Assembly (NCBI GenBank): GCA_964036665.1
Contig: OZ038530.1
Coordinates: 14,107,001-14,171,000, forward strand
Direction: 5' to 3'
Origin: Gordius sp. MW1
Lineage: Eukaryota > Nematomorpha > Gordioida > Gordea > Gordiidae
DNA length: 64,000 nucleotides
The notes beneath the pieces are model-generated. The model was not told the DNA's origin, made no database searches, and was given only the letters and a program-made list of their open reading frames with translations. Of this stretch, positions 32,869 to 46,400 are shown piece by piece (position 1 is the first letter of the stretch; every line of letters starts with the position of its first letter). The translations under genes were made by a program, and so were the position numbers.

Positions 32869-32989
32869 CCCACGTCTGTGGGATTTTCAACACGATAAAG
32901 AAGATTGAGATGGAAAAAATAATTGCGAAAAAACATGGGAGTTATAAGAGAAGTCCACACCCTATTTTATAATCTGACATGCAATAATT

Positions 32990-33532
32990 CTAAAATATTA
33001 TGGCCCAATCTTCGCATCAAGACAAATGATGGATAAATATGGTGAAAAGAGGAAAGACCTACATATGATCTTTATCGACTTGGGGAAAGCTTATGACACG
33101 GTCACCCGCGATTTAATATGGTGGTGCCTGAGATAACAAAATATCCCTGACGATGGGCGTAGCCAGGGGGGGCGGTCGCCCCCCCCCCCTAAATGGCGAG
33201 AAAAAAAATTTTCAATGCAAAAAGCCTTAAAATTTATGTTTTGCCCCCCCCCCCTTAATTGTACTTTTGAACGTTTCGCCCCCCCCCCTTATCCAAAACC
33301 TGGCTACGCCCATGTCGACGCATATATACGGCTTATGAAAAATATTTATAAAGCCTCAAACTCTTGCGTTAGGATGATAGTTGGAGACTCTAAACTTTTT
33401 CGGGTAAAAATTTATATACATCAAGGATCTGCTTTAAGCCCTTTTTTATTTGATATAAATATAGACACGATAACGAGAGACATTCAAAAGCCATCGCCAT
33501 GGTGTATGATATATGCCGAGAATAGATGCTAA
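32990..33532 (+). pseudogene. Older RTE-related RT fragment split by a hAT miniature element
   Basis: Immediately after the RTE copy, about 33000-33150 and 33315-33530 encode RT pieces homologous to FIDLEKAYD (here FIDLGKAYD) and HQGSALSPFLF (here intact). They contain stops and, at the active site, YAEN instead of YADD. The two pieces would be continuous across an insertion at 33153-33314. The copy is much more diverged than its neighbour and is dead. Confidence 0.8.
33153..33314. mobile_element. CATGGGCGTAGCC-family hAT miniature element inside the RT fragment
   Basis: It has inverted ends ATGGGCGTAGCCAGG and CCTGGCTACGCCCATG, with long C runs inside and no coding capacity. The surrounding RT frame shows where it entered: GACG is present on both sides of the insertion. 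The 8-bp duplication is no longer perfect. Confidence 0.75.
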
Positions 33533-35713
33533 TGAGAAGACCCCTACACAGAGTGATGATCAACCAACCCCTGCACCCTGAAAATTCACAAAGTAAATTT
33601 GTTTAGTTTTAATTAGTATAACCCTCAAATAATTTAGATATAATGTTTTTGCCATCCCAAAAAGGAAAAACAATCTTGATGCTCAATGATTATCTATATG
33701 TCGTTGAAAAAACTACTCACTTCACAACCTACTATAGACGCAGAAATTTAAAATGCCCTTACATATATATTGTAAAAATATAGCTAAGCAATAATCACAA
33801 CCATGAGACTGAAACTGATGACTATCAATATTTAGTGACAAAGTATAACTTAAAGGATGCCATAAATAATAATACTTTAGAATAAATATCTAAGATAATC
33901 CTAACATATTTTAAATAAGGGAATTAAAGTACTGGTTTTCAACTTGAACTACTCCCCCCGACCTGGAAAAAAATATTTTTGTGTGCAAATTTTTTAAGAC
34001 AGTTAAATGGTCAGCTTTAACTTTTAGAAACAATTTGGTGCCACAAATTTGAAGTAATAAATTCTGAACGTTTTATGATGCATAAGTATTGTGGCATCAC
34101 AATTTTGTGTCCCAAATCTGCCTTCTCTCATTTAAATTTGGCCCAGAAGTCAAAAACGATCTCTCGCTTGAGAACCATGGATGGCCAAATTTAAGAGTTA
34201 TATAGGACCATGTTTCATATCAACTCATGAAAATTCTATTGTATATTACCTTTTTTAAGTCACTTAAATCAAATTTAAATTTTATGGCGTCCAAACAATT
34301 TAAAAAACAAAAATTAATTAAATGAGAGATATAAATTGCATATGAAATATAAAATATTATGTTTAACAACATCATTTAAAAAATTAGATAAAAGATATAT
34401 TGTTTTGCGTCTTTTTTAAATTTGCTTTAAAATTCTTAACCTTTGACCCGACCCGATCGGACGCCATATTTAAATTCAAGTTTTAATGTTTTGGTATGAA
34501 ACTTTAGGGATTAATATTCACTTTAATTCTAATAGACATCACCCGAGTTTATACGCATAGAATTTTATAATAGTAGATAAAAAGAGTGCGGTGAGAAGCT
34601 GTTATAGTTTTTATTACATCCAAATTTTAGAATTTTTCACAGTTTAGAATGGTATTCCACTTCTGCGCTATTAGCATCTAGATTCTGGCCATCCCGGCTC
34701 TTCAAGTAGGGAGACGTCATTTATGACTGCTGGATCAATTTTAAAAGAGAGAAGGACAAAGTGACCTGAAATTGTGGATGAAACAACACTTATATATAAT
34801 TATAATTAATTGATCTAATAAATTTACTCCATATCTGTGGCATCTAATTCCTTAAGGCTTATTTAGAATTAAACCCTGTTTTTTAAATTTTGGGTCGGGT
34901 TCTGGTTGAAAATTTTGAAAAGCTTTTTGATCGATATGGGTTTGGGTTAAAAAAATTTAACGCTTTCGGGTGGGGTTTAGATTGAAAAATTTAACGACTT
35001 CAGGTCCGATTAGATTCGGAAGATGAAAGTGACTTTGTAAGGCTTCACAATACATTCCTTACAATAGAGGAAATTTGTCTGGAATATATAAATTGGTGGA
35101 TTAACCTTGTACATTAAACAGAGTTTGATAGATTGTGTTTTGCATAAAAAAGCCATAAAAAAAATTGACGACTTGCATAATAACAATAAAAGGCTAAGCT
35201 TTCTATAAAATTTGTGGCAAATTTTTACTTAAATAAAGTAGTTTACGTCAAATTGAATATATTAGTTTGCGTGTAAATGAATATATTAATTGCGTCTAAT
35301 CAAACATAACTTGAAGCTTATGTGTACTCGCTTATTGACTATATTTAGCTCATATACTTTGAATACCATTTATCGTCGAACCAACCTATCTTTAATAATA
35401 TACATTTAGCTATCAACGCTTACCAAAACATTTTTCCTTTCCCTCTCTTTTATATCTTTTAACTTAATAAATAGTATATTTTCTTTCTAAGAATTTATGC
35501 CGCGAAATTTTTCGGGATTTAACTAGTCAAAACGATGGCATTTTTATGAACTAGGCTGATAGCTAAGTGTTAAATTTATCGGGGAAGATTTTAAAAGTCA
35601 CTTTATTTCACGTTTTAAGCTCTCATGTTATTTTCGCGCATAATTATAAAGCAGAATAATATTTTTTAGACTAACGCCACCCATGGTATTATTATTCAAA
35701 ACTTTTAACGAGC
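33533..35713. other. Gene-free stretch upstream of Bud32
   Basis: This is AT-rich DNA with no supported gene. A GC-richer patch at about 34870-35010 repeats GGGTTTGGGTT-like text imperfectly. The promoter of the kinase gene should lie in its last few hundred bases. Confidence 0.45.
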
Positions 35714-36532
35714 ATGGAGGGTTGGAAGCTTATCAAACAAGGTGCCGAAAGCAAAATATATCTTGCCACCTATTTGAATAAAAATGTTTTGGTTAAAGAG
35801 CGTTTTTCAAAACTCTATCGGCTCAAGCATTTGGATGACATGATTAATAAGCAAAGAATGCGAGCTGAGGTTAAAGCCCTTAGCAAAGCTTTAAATATAG
35901 GTATACAACAAACCTTATTCTCATGTTTTAAGGATTAAAAGTCCCTGCCGTTTATCATGTAGATACAAATACAAAATGCATCTACATGGAGTTCATTGAA
36001 AATGCCCAAACCCTCAAAGATTTATTGATTGCCTTAGAAGCTTCAAATCACACTTTTGCTTTGAATAAAATATTAAATTCATTTGGGGAAATTATAGGTA
36101 AAATATTGTTAATTTGTTCTCAATATCAATTTAATAAATTTATATATTTCTCTAGCTAGATTACATAATAATGGTATAATTCATGGTGATCTGACAACAT
36201 CTAATTTTTTGTTTCAAAGTATAAATGAAGAGATAGATAATCAATCAAATGTAGAATTAATTACTATTGACTTTGGTTTAAGTCACTCATTTGCTGTAAT
36301 GCCATCAGACAGCAATTCAATATTAGAAGACAAAGCAGTAGACTTGTATGTTATGGAGAGAGCATTCTTAAGTACGCATCCTTCCCTTCAACATCTTTTG
36401 AATGATGTGATAATTAAAGCTTATTTTGAGGAAGTTGACAAAATGTCAAAAGACAACACTTCATCTAAACGTATTCTAAAAAAATTAGAAGAAGTGCAGT
36501 CAAGAGGACGTAAAAGGACAATGATTGGTTAA
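35714..36532 (+). CDS. TP53RK: EKC/KEOPS complex kinase Bud32 (TP53-regulating kinase)
   Basis: Exons: 35714-35900, 35933-36097, 36156-36532, with GT-AG introns of 32 and 58 bp and agreeing phases; 242 residues, close to the human protein (253). Bud32 is the small atypical kinase or ATPase of the KEOPS complex that makes the tRNA t6A modification with Kae1/OSGEP. The family's degenerate nucleotide loop appears as IKQGAESKIY, the ATP-binding lysine in VLVKERF, the catalytic loop as HGDLTTSNFL, the metal motif as DFGLS, and the conserved C-terminus as RGRKR followed by a short tail. No kinase C-lobe beyond that is expected. The start is set by the first methionine with the EGWKLIKQGAE N-terminus. 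It is convergent with Cdt1. Confidence 0.95.
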
Positions 36533-37730
36533 TTGCTATTACTTAAAACTATGAAAATTGTGTACAAAAATTATTGAAAAATAATATTTAAATTCTTCTT
36601 CTGTTATTTATTATAATCAGTCCTTCAAGTTTTTTGGACATAATCATTTTTTAATGTGGTCTTTATACATCAAAATCATTCTAAAATCTACAATATATTA
36701 TTAGATACAAATAATAACATTTGTAGAAAACCCTGTATTTTAAAAATGGGCTCTCTTCCTATGAGTTTATTAAAATTGAAAGGTTCCTAACAACTTTTTA
36801 GCCCATAGGTTGTTGCATAGGTTAAAAAATGCTCAATTTTATATATTGAATTGTACTAAATTTTTAAATTATCAAGTATTAAACAAAGCTTGCATAAAAT
36901 TTTTGCAATTATATTTCAGTTGTTAAGTGGCAACATAATTGAATATCTCTATCCTAATGTTACTTAAAAAATTGCACTATATTAAGCTTCTTAATCATAT
37001 GAAATTCCATAATTGTTCCTCTCTGCCTCCCCCTGGCTACGCCCATGTTTATCAAGTTTTATGATGACTTGTTGATTTTTTAAACATGTTAAAATGCAAT
37101 ATTTAAAAAAAGATTTCGTTAATATTAAAAATTCTTGCATGAAAATGTAAAGGACAAAGTGTGTGTCTAGAATGCTGAGATATAAAAATCAAACATTAGT
37201 TTTCTTTTTTAAATTTCATTGTTAATTTTATCTGCTGCAAAACACGTTTTTTCACAAAATTTGTTTAAAAATATAAATAATTTACATTAATGAGATGGTT
37301 GTTTAGATGTACAAAGGCAATAAACAAATTTATTGAGAATGTGCAATTAATAATTGATTTTTTACTAAATTTATATATTATATTAAACATTATTTTCTGT
37401 GCCTAATACATTTGTTAAATTTATGAAAAATTAGTAAAGAGCATTAATCATAAAATGGTATGACGTTACTTATTTAAAGAGAGCTTAAACATGTACTTTA
37501 TATATCACAACAAAATTAATTAAGTTATACTCTAATAACAATTAAATTTCAACTTCTTAAGTACAAAATTGTATATATTTATTAAAATATTTGATTGGAA
37601 ATACAATAAATATTTCTACACTAATTACTGTAAATATAAATACTATAAAATTTTCATATAATTCATGATAAAAGTTTTAAAAATCTTTGTATATACAAGA
37701 TAAAATCATGAAAAATTACAGGACATATAA
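36533..37730. other. Region between convergent Bud32 and Cdt1
   Basis: It holds both 3' UTRs and AT-rich spacer. A lone right end of a hAT miniature element (CCCCTGGCTACGCCCATG) lies at about 37033-37050; I see no matching left end nearby. Confidence 0.5.
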
Positions 37731-40036
37731 TTATAATAATTTTTCATTGATGATTGTATTCAGTTTGGAGGTAACTGTACCCACATCTAAGGTTTTGTCG
37801 ATTTTAAGGAATATTTCATTTCGGATTTTAAGATTTTGTATCCAAATTGGGACAATCTCCATTAACAAGGTTATGCATGGCATGATGCAAGCTATTGCCA
37901 AATATAAAAAATTAATAATTTAAAGACACTTAATAATTTGTGATAAAGTTAAAATCAGCATTATTTAAAAAGTTTTATAATTAATTATTTACAAAAAACT
38001 AACAAACTTAGGGTAATTTAACAATTATGCTGTTTATAAAATTTTTTTGACTCTTATGTTAAATGTAATGCATTTTACATAAGATCTATGCTATCATGTT
38101 TTCTAATTCATTAAGTATTTTGACCTTGCAAAAAATGTTTACCTGAACTTATAGAGGATTTGTGGCTTTCATTAATCTTTTTAATAACTTGATTCAAACT
38201 TATGGCTGATTTATTTTCTGAAACATAAAAATTTCTCAATACACGCACCAAATCAGGCAATTTAGTGTATAATTGAAGCTTATTTTCCTCGTCAACATCT
38301 CTCGTCATTTTAAGTTCCAGTTTGCTTGCTTCTTTTTCCCTTATCTAAAACAGGGAAAAATCATTACATATATATCTAAGTTTATTAATAGTTTTAAAAA
38401 AACATATTTTGTGAAAATCAACAGGAAAAAAACTTACTAGATTAACTAAACTTGAAGAGACTCCCTTGAGATGGGGTGATTTTGTGTGTTCATTTGAGTA
38501 AAAATTCAATGACTTAGATACAGATTTTGCATGAGTGACTGTTGAATGTAAGGCTTTGGGTGTGGATTGAGTTGGAGTTTTTTCAAGAGCATTTTGTGTG
38601 AGACTAGATGCTTTTGGTGTATTAGGGCTTTGAGATTGATATCTTAAAGAAAAGGGAGATGTTGGAGATTTGGAATTTATAGATGATACCATATTTAATG
38701 CTCGTTGAGTCTAAACAAAACAAAAATTATATTTATTTAAATTCAAAATTTATTACTCTTGGACTCATGTAGGAATTAATCTTTTGGAAGTTAACTGTTG
38801 CATTGTTCACAACATCAGATGCATTATTCTCTGGTAGTTTAGACAAAGGTATATCTGGCAAATTCTCGAGGTCAAAATCAGGATGCCACCTTGTGAGTTT
38901 GCTCTCATCAATTTCAACCGGATTAGACAATGATTTTAAAAATTTCTATTGCAAAATAATTGATATAAGCAAGAGATAAGATATTGCACTTACATTATGT
39001 TGCTTTTTGACAATGTTAATTAAATTTTGATGGAAAACAGCTCTTCTTTTTATCATGATTTGAGGATTGAAGAAATTTTTAGTTAAATTAATTTGAGATT
39101 TTTCTAAAATATATTAAATATTAATATAATATTCAGCATTAGAAAATAAAGAAAAAATAATTTTAATTAAGGTACCTTCCAAAAATACTGGTTTAATTGT
39201 CATTTGATATTCATGTGCAGATGTGCCTGACTGAAAAGTATGACTAGTGCCTAGTTTTTCAAATGATAAAACATAGGCATTTGGGTATACTGTGCACATT
39301 TGGGAAAGTTCTTTTTCTGAAAACCTCCTAATAAAAAATATATTGTGATTGGTGAAATTAAATTACTTTCTCCTCATTTGTTCTATCCCACATTTTAATT
39401 TTGGAAACCAACATGTTTCATTACGGTTATAATAAATGCTAACAATATTATCAGAACATCTAAAGATGTCCAATAATGTATAATATTTTGAGGGGAGTTT
39501 TAGTGACTTAGTATTTTTTGTTGGACATGTTTCTCTAAAATATGCACATTCTATAAAAAATACAAGATAAAGTACATTTTGTCTAAATCTGCTTGCTTTT
39601 CATCATCCATACCTTCTTTAGTTGTTTTGAAATAGTCATGTACTTTACAATTTAAAAAATCAAGAGTGCTTTGATGCTAAAATTATACATTTTTAATGTG
39701 TTGAGGATTAATTACCTCAGGAAATTTCACCTTTTCTTCGATTTTGTTTAATTCAGATGATTTGATAACTTGGGTTTGATTCTAAAGAAATTAAATTTGT
39801 CAATTTATTATTTGTACCTTTGCATTGATTTTTACACTGTCTCGCCTTAAAACCAACTTCTTTGCAACAGTGCGTTCAACAGTTTTGCTATATATAAATT
39901 ATTAAAATATAAAAAATAAAGCATACTTTTGTGTTTTTTCAGCATCATCCCCTTTGAACTTTTTGGCAGAATCATCACGACGTAGAAGTCTTTTTCTTTT
40001 AGGGAAAAAATCTGTGATAAGCGCGCCAGTTGACAT
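37731..40036 (-). CDS. CDT1: DNA replication licensing factor Cdt1
   Basis: Eleven exons with agreeing phases: 40036-39927, 39887-39818, 39781-39716, 39676-39613, 39550-39367, 39327-39176, 39103-38994, 38945-38757, 38710-38438, 38344-38143, 37891-37731; 526 residues (human 546). Cdt1 loads MCM2-7 at origins in G1. The N-terminus has LITDFFPKRKR, the TD-FF core and +4 basic residue of a PCNA-dependent CRL4-Cdt2 degron, but Gly replaces the usual Gln. Exons 5-8 carry the geminin-binding winged helix (LPSKYYTLLDIFRCSDNIV, TVYPNAY, LTRWHPDFDLENLPDI, SYMSPR). A Ser/Thr-Pro-rich linker in exon 9 has many possible CDK sites. Exons 10-11 form the MCM-binding winged helix (LPDLVRVLRNFYVSENK, VPIWI). 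All introns are short. Confidence 0.95.
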
Positions 40037-43000
40037 TTAAAAACCCGCGAAAATAAAATAAATATTTTATGCTCGAGGAAAAGAGCTTATATATATTTAT
40101 TATAAATTTGTAATTTGAGATCTGCATTAAAATATTGAGGCATATTCAAAAATAGTCAATATATATAGTAGAAGAAGATTATTTTGCCGATTGTAATATA
40201 ATTAATAAATTGTATTTATAGATAGGTTTAATTTCCGTTATTCCTAGTATATACATGTTGTATATTATCGTTTGTTCTTATATGCTCTGATCAGTGGCGT
40301 AAATAAGGGGGGGACGGAAAATCCCCCCCCCCCTTGGCAAAGATTAAAAAAAAATTTTATAGCTTCTCAACGCTCTGAGGAGGCTAAAAACTGACATTAG
40401 AAATACCATGTCTAAGAATAGATTAAATGGATTGGCTTTATTGACAATTCATCGGGAGTTAGCTCCTACTCCCGATGAAGTTCTTAAAAATTTTGAAATT
40501 TTTCCCCCCCCTTGTGAAAATCCTGGCTACGCGCCTGGCTCTGATACTTATTAACTAGTATATATATAAGTTACCTAGTATTAAATAATACTACATAATT
40601 TGGCGCAATTCTATTAAATAATTTGGTCATGGTCCTTATTATATTCTTACAGATAAGATCGAATCCTACATTCTTATAAAAAATATTTTTAAGACTAGTA
40701 ACATCAAGAATTTGGATGAAAAGACAACAACTCTAATTTTCAAATGTACGGGCTAAAATGATATTAAAATTAACGTTTATATAATTAAAGGATATATCCA
40801 CTCTTAAATATGAATAAATGATTAATATCAAAAAAGATGTATTTACCATTAAAAAGAACATTTTTTAAAGTACCTTTATAATTTATACGTTGCACAAAGC
40901 ATCAATAGGAATTTACACATGTTTATGCAACTAAATTGAATTTGAAAACAGATGCAACTTTGCCATATTAAAATAATTTTGCTAGGGAGTAGTAATTTCC
41001 CGTTTTCCTGGCTCATACCCCCACAATTTCGCACTCAGCAGGCAGATAAAACCCAAAGATTGCGCCGCATTAGGCCCGTTAGTAAAAACAAGACGACGTT
41101 GCTTAAAAATTATTTTTTTGTAAATGGGATATTATGTATTGTTCATAAATTAACTAAGGTAGGGCATATAAAATCGGCTGGGGCAATTTGTCATGTAAAA
41201 GGATAGGGATAAATAGTTTTTTTATTACCTAAAAATAATTTATGCTAGAATAAAAAAAGAATTTGTAATGGATTCCTCCACCCTTTTAAATTAATAAAAT
41301 TTATTAAATTAAAATTTGATAGATCAATTTGCAAGTTAGTCACGTTTGAAAACGCCAAAATCGCAGTTTTAGCAACTTTGAAAAGCATATATTTCAAAAC
41401 CTTGACATATAAGAAAAAATTAAAAATATCTCCATGTTCACTGTGAATAACTCTGAGAAACTCTGCAAACACTATGCCGGTCGATTTTATAGCCTAATAT
41501 TTGATGACCAGTAAAATTATTTACTGAGCAATTTAATATTTCACTGAGCATTTGATTATTTTACTAAGCATTTGACCTAATGAACAAAATTAAATTAAAT
41601 ACTGAGGACAATAATTTATTCTCTATATTTATATGTATATATAGTCATACTACTAAGATGACTTTAGGCCTTCCTCATTTGTTAAAACATGAGATTATAT
41701 ATATCTCTTTATAAAACCTTTTAATTGTTATTTTATTTGGATTGTAATGATGTTGCGCTGATGGAATTAATGAATTACTTTTATTAATTTGATTAATTTT
41801 AGATAAATACTTAAAAATTTCTAAAAATATTTATAAAAATATTCAACCCCTAGTGAATGTTTTATAATAAAATAGTTTCAATCTTTAATATTTTGTTAAA
41901 AAACTATCTTAATTTCTAAAAATTTAAATTTTCTAAGCCTTTAACATTCTTAACTTACTTTAGATTCCTTGTTTATATATTTTGTTAAATGTTTGTTAAA
42001 AAGTTTATTTTAACGAAACAAAGTTACATATATAAGCGTAATACAAAAAAATACATGAGAGAAGGAATGAGTGGAGATTGTTGATCAAATTCATCTAAGT
42101 TTAAATAATTCTGATGGGAAATTGATTTTTATAGTCCTCTCTAAAATTATCGTGACATAGACAAATTTATTAAAGCAAATATAGCTGATATCGGAGATAA
42201 AATTATAAAATCCCGGCCTCCGAATGGCCCATGAATATGCTGGGTATAGATTTTATGATAAAAAAAATATGGGGCTGGCTTGGACGGATTTAAAGTAGCC
42301 AAACAAGCTCGAGCCGGGGCTATCTATAAGTAGGTTAGGCTCTGGCCAGCAAAGTTATTTAAATAATGTTTTTTATTTTTGTATTTAATGTGAAAGAATA
42401 ATTATATTTGTTTTTGAAATAAGGATTTAATCAGAAATTAATTTCTTCTTATTTATTCGTAGAACTTGGGATTTTTAAAAGTGGATCCCGAAAGTTTCAA
42501 TTTTTAAATAAGTTAAATATTAACAATACTATGTAATTTTTGTTAAATAAAATTAACCTTGCATAGAGTTTATTGTTTTTGACATAAATAAGTTTATGCA
42601 GCTACATGAGTTACAGCGAAAGTTTAAAGGTGTATCGCTCGTTGGAAGAAATAAAAAACCGTTTGAGACTGATGATTTTTAAACATAATTAATATCGAAC
42701 ATGGAACATCAAATAAATAAATTGTTTTTTCATCTTTGGCGAATAATATGCATTTAAAAAGAATCAAAATTTCGGCTCAACACCATTATATAAGCAATTG
42801 TTTCGCTTATACTCCTATATCCATTGTATTAAATAAAGTATTAATAATTGGGCAAGTTTTTGTCCACGCGAAGAAAGTCAAACGGTATTCAACTTTATTT
42901 TGAACTTTTAATTATTTGAAAAACCCTATTATCGCAAAATTTGATCATTAAAAAAGAGTTGATTAACAAGAATTATCTAAAATTTTTAATTAAACAGCAG

Positions 43001-43496
43001 TAATAAAAGGGGGTTTAGTTAGGTACAGTGCAAAACATATTAGTTAAAAAATTATCGGGATCTTAAATATTCTGTCTAATTTTGCCATAAGATTTTTTGA
43101 AATATTTAAACCACGAATACATAGTTTAAGGACGCTCAAAGATAAGGTGATCAACCAGATTAGATGGTGCTCGGGGAATAAAAATAAAGTTTTATTTGTT
43201 TATAATATAAACAATCTTTATAACGATAATTATAAATATATGAGATGGGAAGCGTAAAAATGAAAATAAATATTCGAAGGCGATCGATATGAGTGAACTA
43301 GATGGACATTAAACATCTTGCACTGAGCCATAATTTTCTACATTAAACGAGAATCCACATTAGCGTTATCAAACTTCGCAAAAATACTTGATTAATTGTC
43401 GCTAAATGCATAGTATTTGGTAATCACTTCTGCGTTAACTTAAATAGCCATTGTAATCCTCGGGGTTTACAAAAGCAATTTTGGCCAAGAGGAGTG
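40037..43496. other. Gene-free stretch between Cdt1 and the MOXD1-like gene
   Basis: It contains the Cdt1 promoter side and one delimited hAT miniature element (40292-40537). The rest is AT-rich. The open frame 40952-41206 has no recognisable content and I do not call it a gene. Confidence 0.5.
40292..40537. mobile_element. hAT miniature element with perfect 8-bp target duplication
   Basis: The ends are CAGTGGCGTA and TACGCGCCTG, flanked by GCTCTGAT at 40284-40291 and 40538-40545. C runs next to each end resemble those of the CATGGGCG family. It has no coding frame. Confidence 0.85.
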
Positions 43497-46400
43497 CTAT
43501 AAAAGGTTTAAAATGAGCGAGAGCGTCGTCAGTAAAGCTATGAGCGACGCGATTTTGCTTGGTCTTAGGTAGCGAGAAAGTGCCCAATTTACTTGAGCGT
43601 TTTCGGGTTTTAAGCGATAGGCCGTGTTGAGGCTTATAAAGTTTGGTATATCATCAGCTATCATATGAGTTGCTTCATCTTTAACTCTGTTATTAAATCC
43701 AATTAAATCTTCTCGATTTTCTTTGATCACTTGCACTTCGAATATGTCATCTACCTCATCTTTCCTATATATGGTGTCTCCCGTGTTCGTTTCTAAGCTA
43801 CCTTTAATTATTAAATGTATTTCACCGGCAGTTTCAGTTTTTTCGATTGGTTTGTTATTGTTGACTGCACTTATTCCTTTTTGATCCTTGTTTTGGTGTA
43901 TGACAAATATCAGCTTCTTGACATCACTAACATTATACGGACGGCGTTTGGAGGATGTTAATTGAATTGTATTTGTCGGCTGTGGCGTAGTTGTAAAGTT
44001 TTCTTTAAACATAAAGGCAGTCTCATTGATATTATGGACAATCTTCTTAAGTGTTGACAGAGCAAAGCTGAGCCTAGGTTTTGTAACGTTTTCCGATGGA
44101 GCTAGCCTCTCCGATTGATAGACTGACTTAGAGATATTGTTCCCTATAGACTTATGTTTTGTCGGCGTTTTTGTGTTAGGTCCATGAGTGGAAAGTCCGC
44201 TAGTAACTTGCTTGGTATTACAGGTTGGAGCTTGTTGTTTCGGAAGCCATTGGTATATCGTCGGAGGTGTATTGTATGTTTCTATATCCTTCTAATAGAT
44301 CGCAATAAACAGATTAACATTAAAAAAGGTCACTAAAACTAGAAATAAAGATTGAGAGAGTACCATGGGCGTAGCCAAGGTGAGGAAGGGAGGGGCAGCT
44401 ACCCCTCTAAATCCATAAATTTGTTGAAATTTATTAAAAGTATGGCTAGAATTATAAAAAATGATCATTTTGCCCCTCCCTAAATCATTATTGCCCACCT
44501 CTAATCCCAATGCTGGCTACGCCCATGGAAAGTACATATATCGATTTGTAAGGGTATTTACTTGCAAAGGCGATCTATCCACGTCTCGACATAAATTCAA
44601 AAAATCTCCACCCTTATAGATATTTTCCAAACGGTGCAATCTGCTATCGTTTTTGCTCCAATCCAACGTGTTCAAGTGGTCGTAGAAAGTCATGGTTTTG
44701 TTTTTGCCAACCTTTATTTCCGTGTCGAATATTCTATATATTCGTTGGAAAACGATTCAATATATATTTTTAAATATGTATAATATTACTAAAATTATGG
44801 CATCATCGTATTAGTTATGACCACCCCTAATCTTATCATTGAAGCGTTTTCATACACCGTAATCTTTTCAAGCTATGGCTATTGGTGTACAAGCAACGCG
44901 TGTTCCAAATTTCTTCATTCAAACAAATTTTATAAATTATATAGAAATTGGCCTTTGGCCGGAGTCAGATAAAGTAGAAGTAAGCAACGGTCATCATTAA
45001 TTTGCAGGCTATCATTTAGCCAGTTTAGCAATCATCCGATATATAGCAACAACTTAGACAAGTTGCCGAAAGAAATTTATCCATAAAGGCAATCAGTCGG
45101 GTCCATAAACAATAATGGATATTGGGCCCGGGCGAGGTCAAAAAATTAAAGCCAACCAGCCGTCATTAGCTAGTCTATTTGCGAAAGCAAAATGCATAAG
45201 TCCACAGCCATTAAAAACCCGTATAAGTTTCAACGGCAATTATTCAAAAATTACAAGTTGGACACGACAAGACAAGCAAGACATGACAACCAAACGAGCC
45301 CATACATTGCATATCAATTAATAAGTAGGAATAGACGGATCCTAAATTTTTGAATTATCTTAATTTTAAGTGTACAAAACATTTACGATTGGTAATTGAA
45401 GTCGGCATCTTTTTTATCGCGTTCGTCGGCGAAGATTGAATAAATCTGAGAAGGTAAGACTTCGCTTCGACAAGAAGTTAGGCGCGGTATTTTAGGGTAA
45501 TAAAAGATGAGCTGCATGCACGGTTTTTGGTACCAAAATACCCCAGAAGTAAGCACGTTAGATTCTTTGCTGGTATCATAGTAGCATCTGGTTATTAGAC
45601 TGTCACCCTGCAATGTTTAAAAAATGCAAAATTGATATTACTCTCATTTGTTATGTCAAGTTCAGAGGGTTATTGATTAAAAAGTTTACTTGTACGGTGA
45701 CGCAGTCACATATATAAACAATCATGGGCGTAGCCAGAATTGAAATTAGAGGGGGGCAATAACGATTTATGGAGGGGCAAAATGATAATTATTGAAATTT
45801 TAGCCATAATTTTAGCAAACATTTGGATGTAGAGGGGGGCAGCCGCCCCTTTCTGCCCCCCCCCCTGGCTACACTCATGTAAACAATAGCTTTCATAACT
45901 CCATTCATTTAGATAGAATGCTAGCGAAATCGGTAAAAATTCATTAAATCGGCTTAAAATAATGGCTGCCACTATAGAACCTAACATTCCGAGTTATGGC
46001 TTAAGTGTCGAAACTAGTGTTGTAAAAATGGCTAGCTTTAGGTCGACCTATTACTATTAGTCGCATAAACAGACCAAGGTTTTTTGGTCACAGCTTTGTT
46101 CTGTTTATGTTTAGTCGACTAAAATCAATGATCGGCCAAACAAAATTCAGCCCTTTTTACAACACTAGTAGAAACTTGTGAGAAGAGCTATTTTATGATA
46201 GACTATTTTCTCAGCTATTATACAATTAATTAAATAAATCAAATTATAGGTGGCTCAAACTAAAAACAATTATTAAGAAGTGTTGCTAACCGGTTTAACT
46301 ACGAGGGGTTCGTTGAGGTATCGAGTGTGTTGGTGATTGGTCATAATGTTATCGTCTCTAGCTATGTAGGCAACCTCTTTCCCGCTCTGCACTTGTATCG

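Larger units (their letters stand above)
29813..32922 (+). mobile_element. Nearly full-length RTE-type LINE with 19-bp target duplication
   Basis: ATTGAGATGGAAAAAATAA occurs at 29813-29831 and again at 32904-32922, bracketing a 3072-bp element (29832-32903). The single polyprotein has an APE-type endonuclease, a reverse transcriptase and a short C-terminal region, the layout of RTE LINEs whose endonuclease is often misannotated as craniofacial development protein 2. Its length suits an RTE. The reading frame has one in-frame TAG (30112-30114) and frameshifts near 30840, 31835 and 32440, so this copy is inactive but young. The short A-rich tail GATAAAGAAG precedes the right duplication. Confidence 0.9.

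Noticed and set aside
40952..41206. 84-codon plus-strand frame between Cdt1 and the MOXD1-like gene
   Set aside because: It has no motif, no neighbouring exons in phase, and no promoter or homology evidence.
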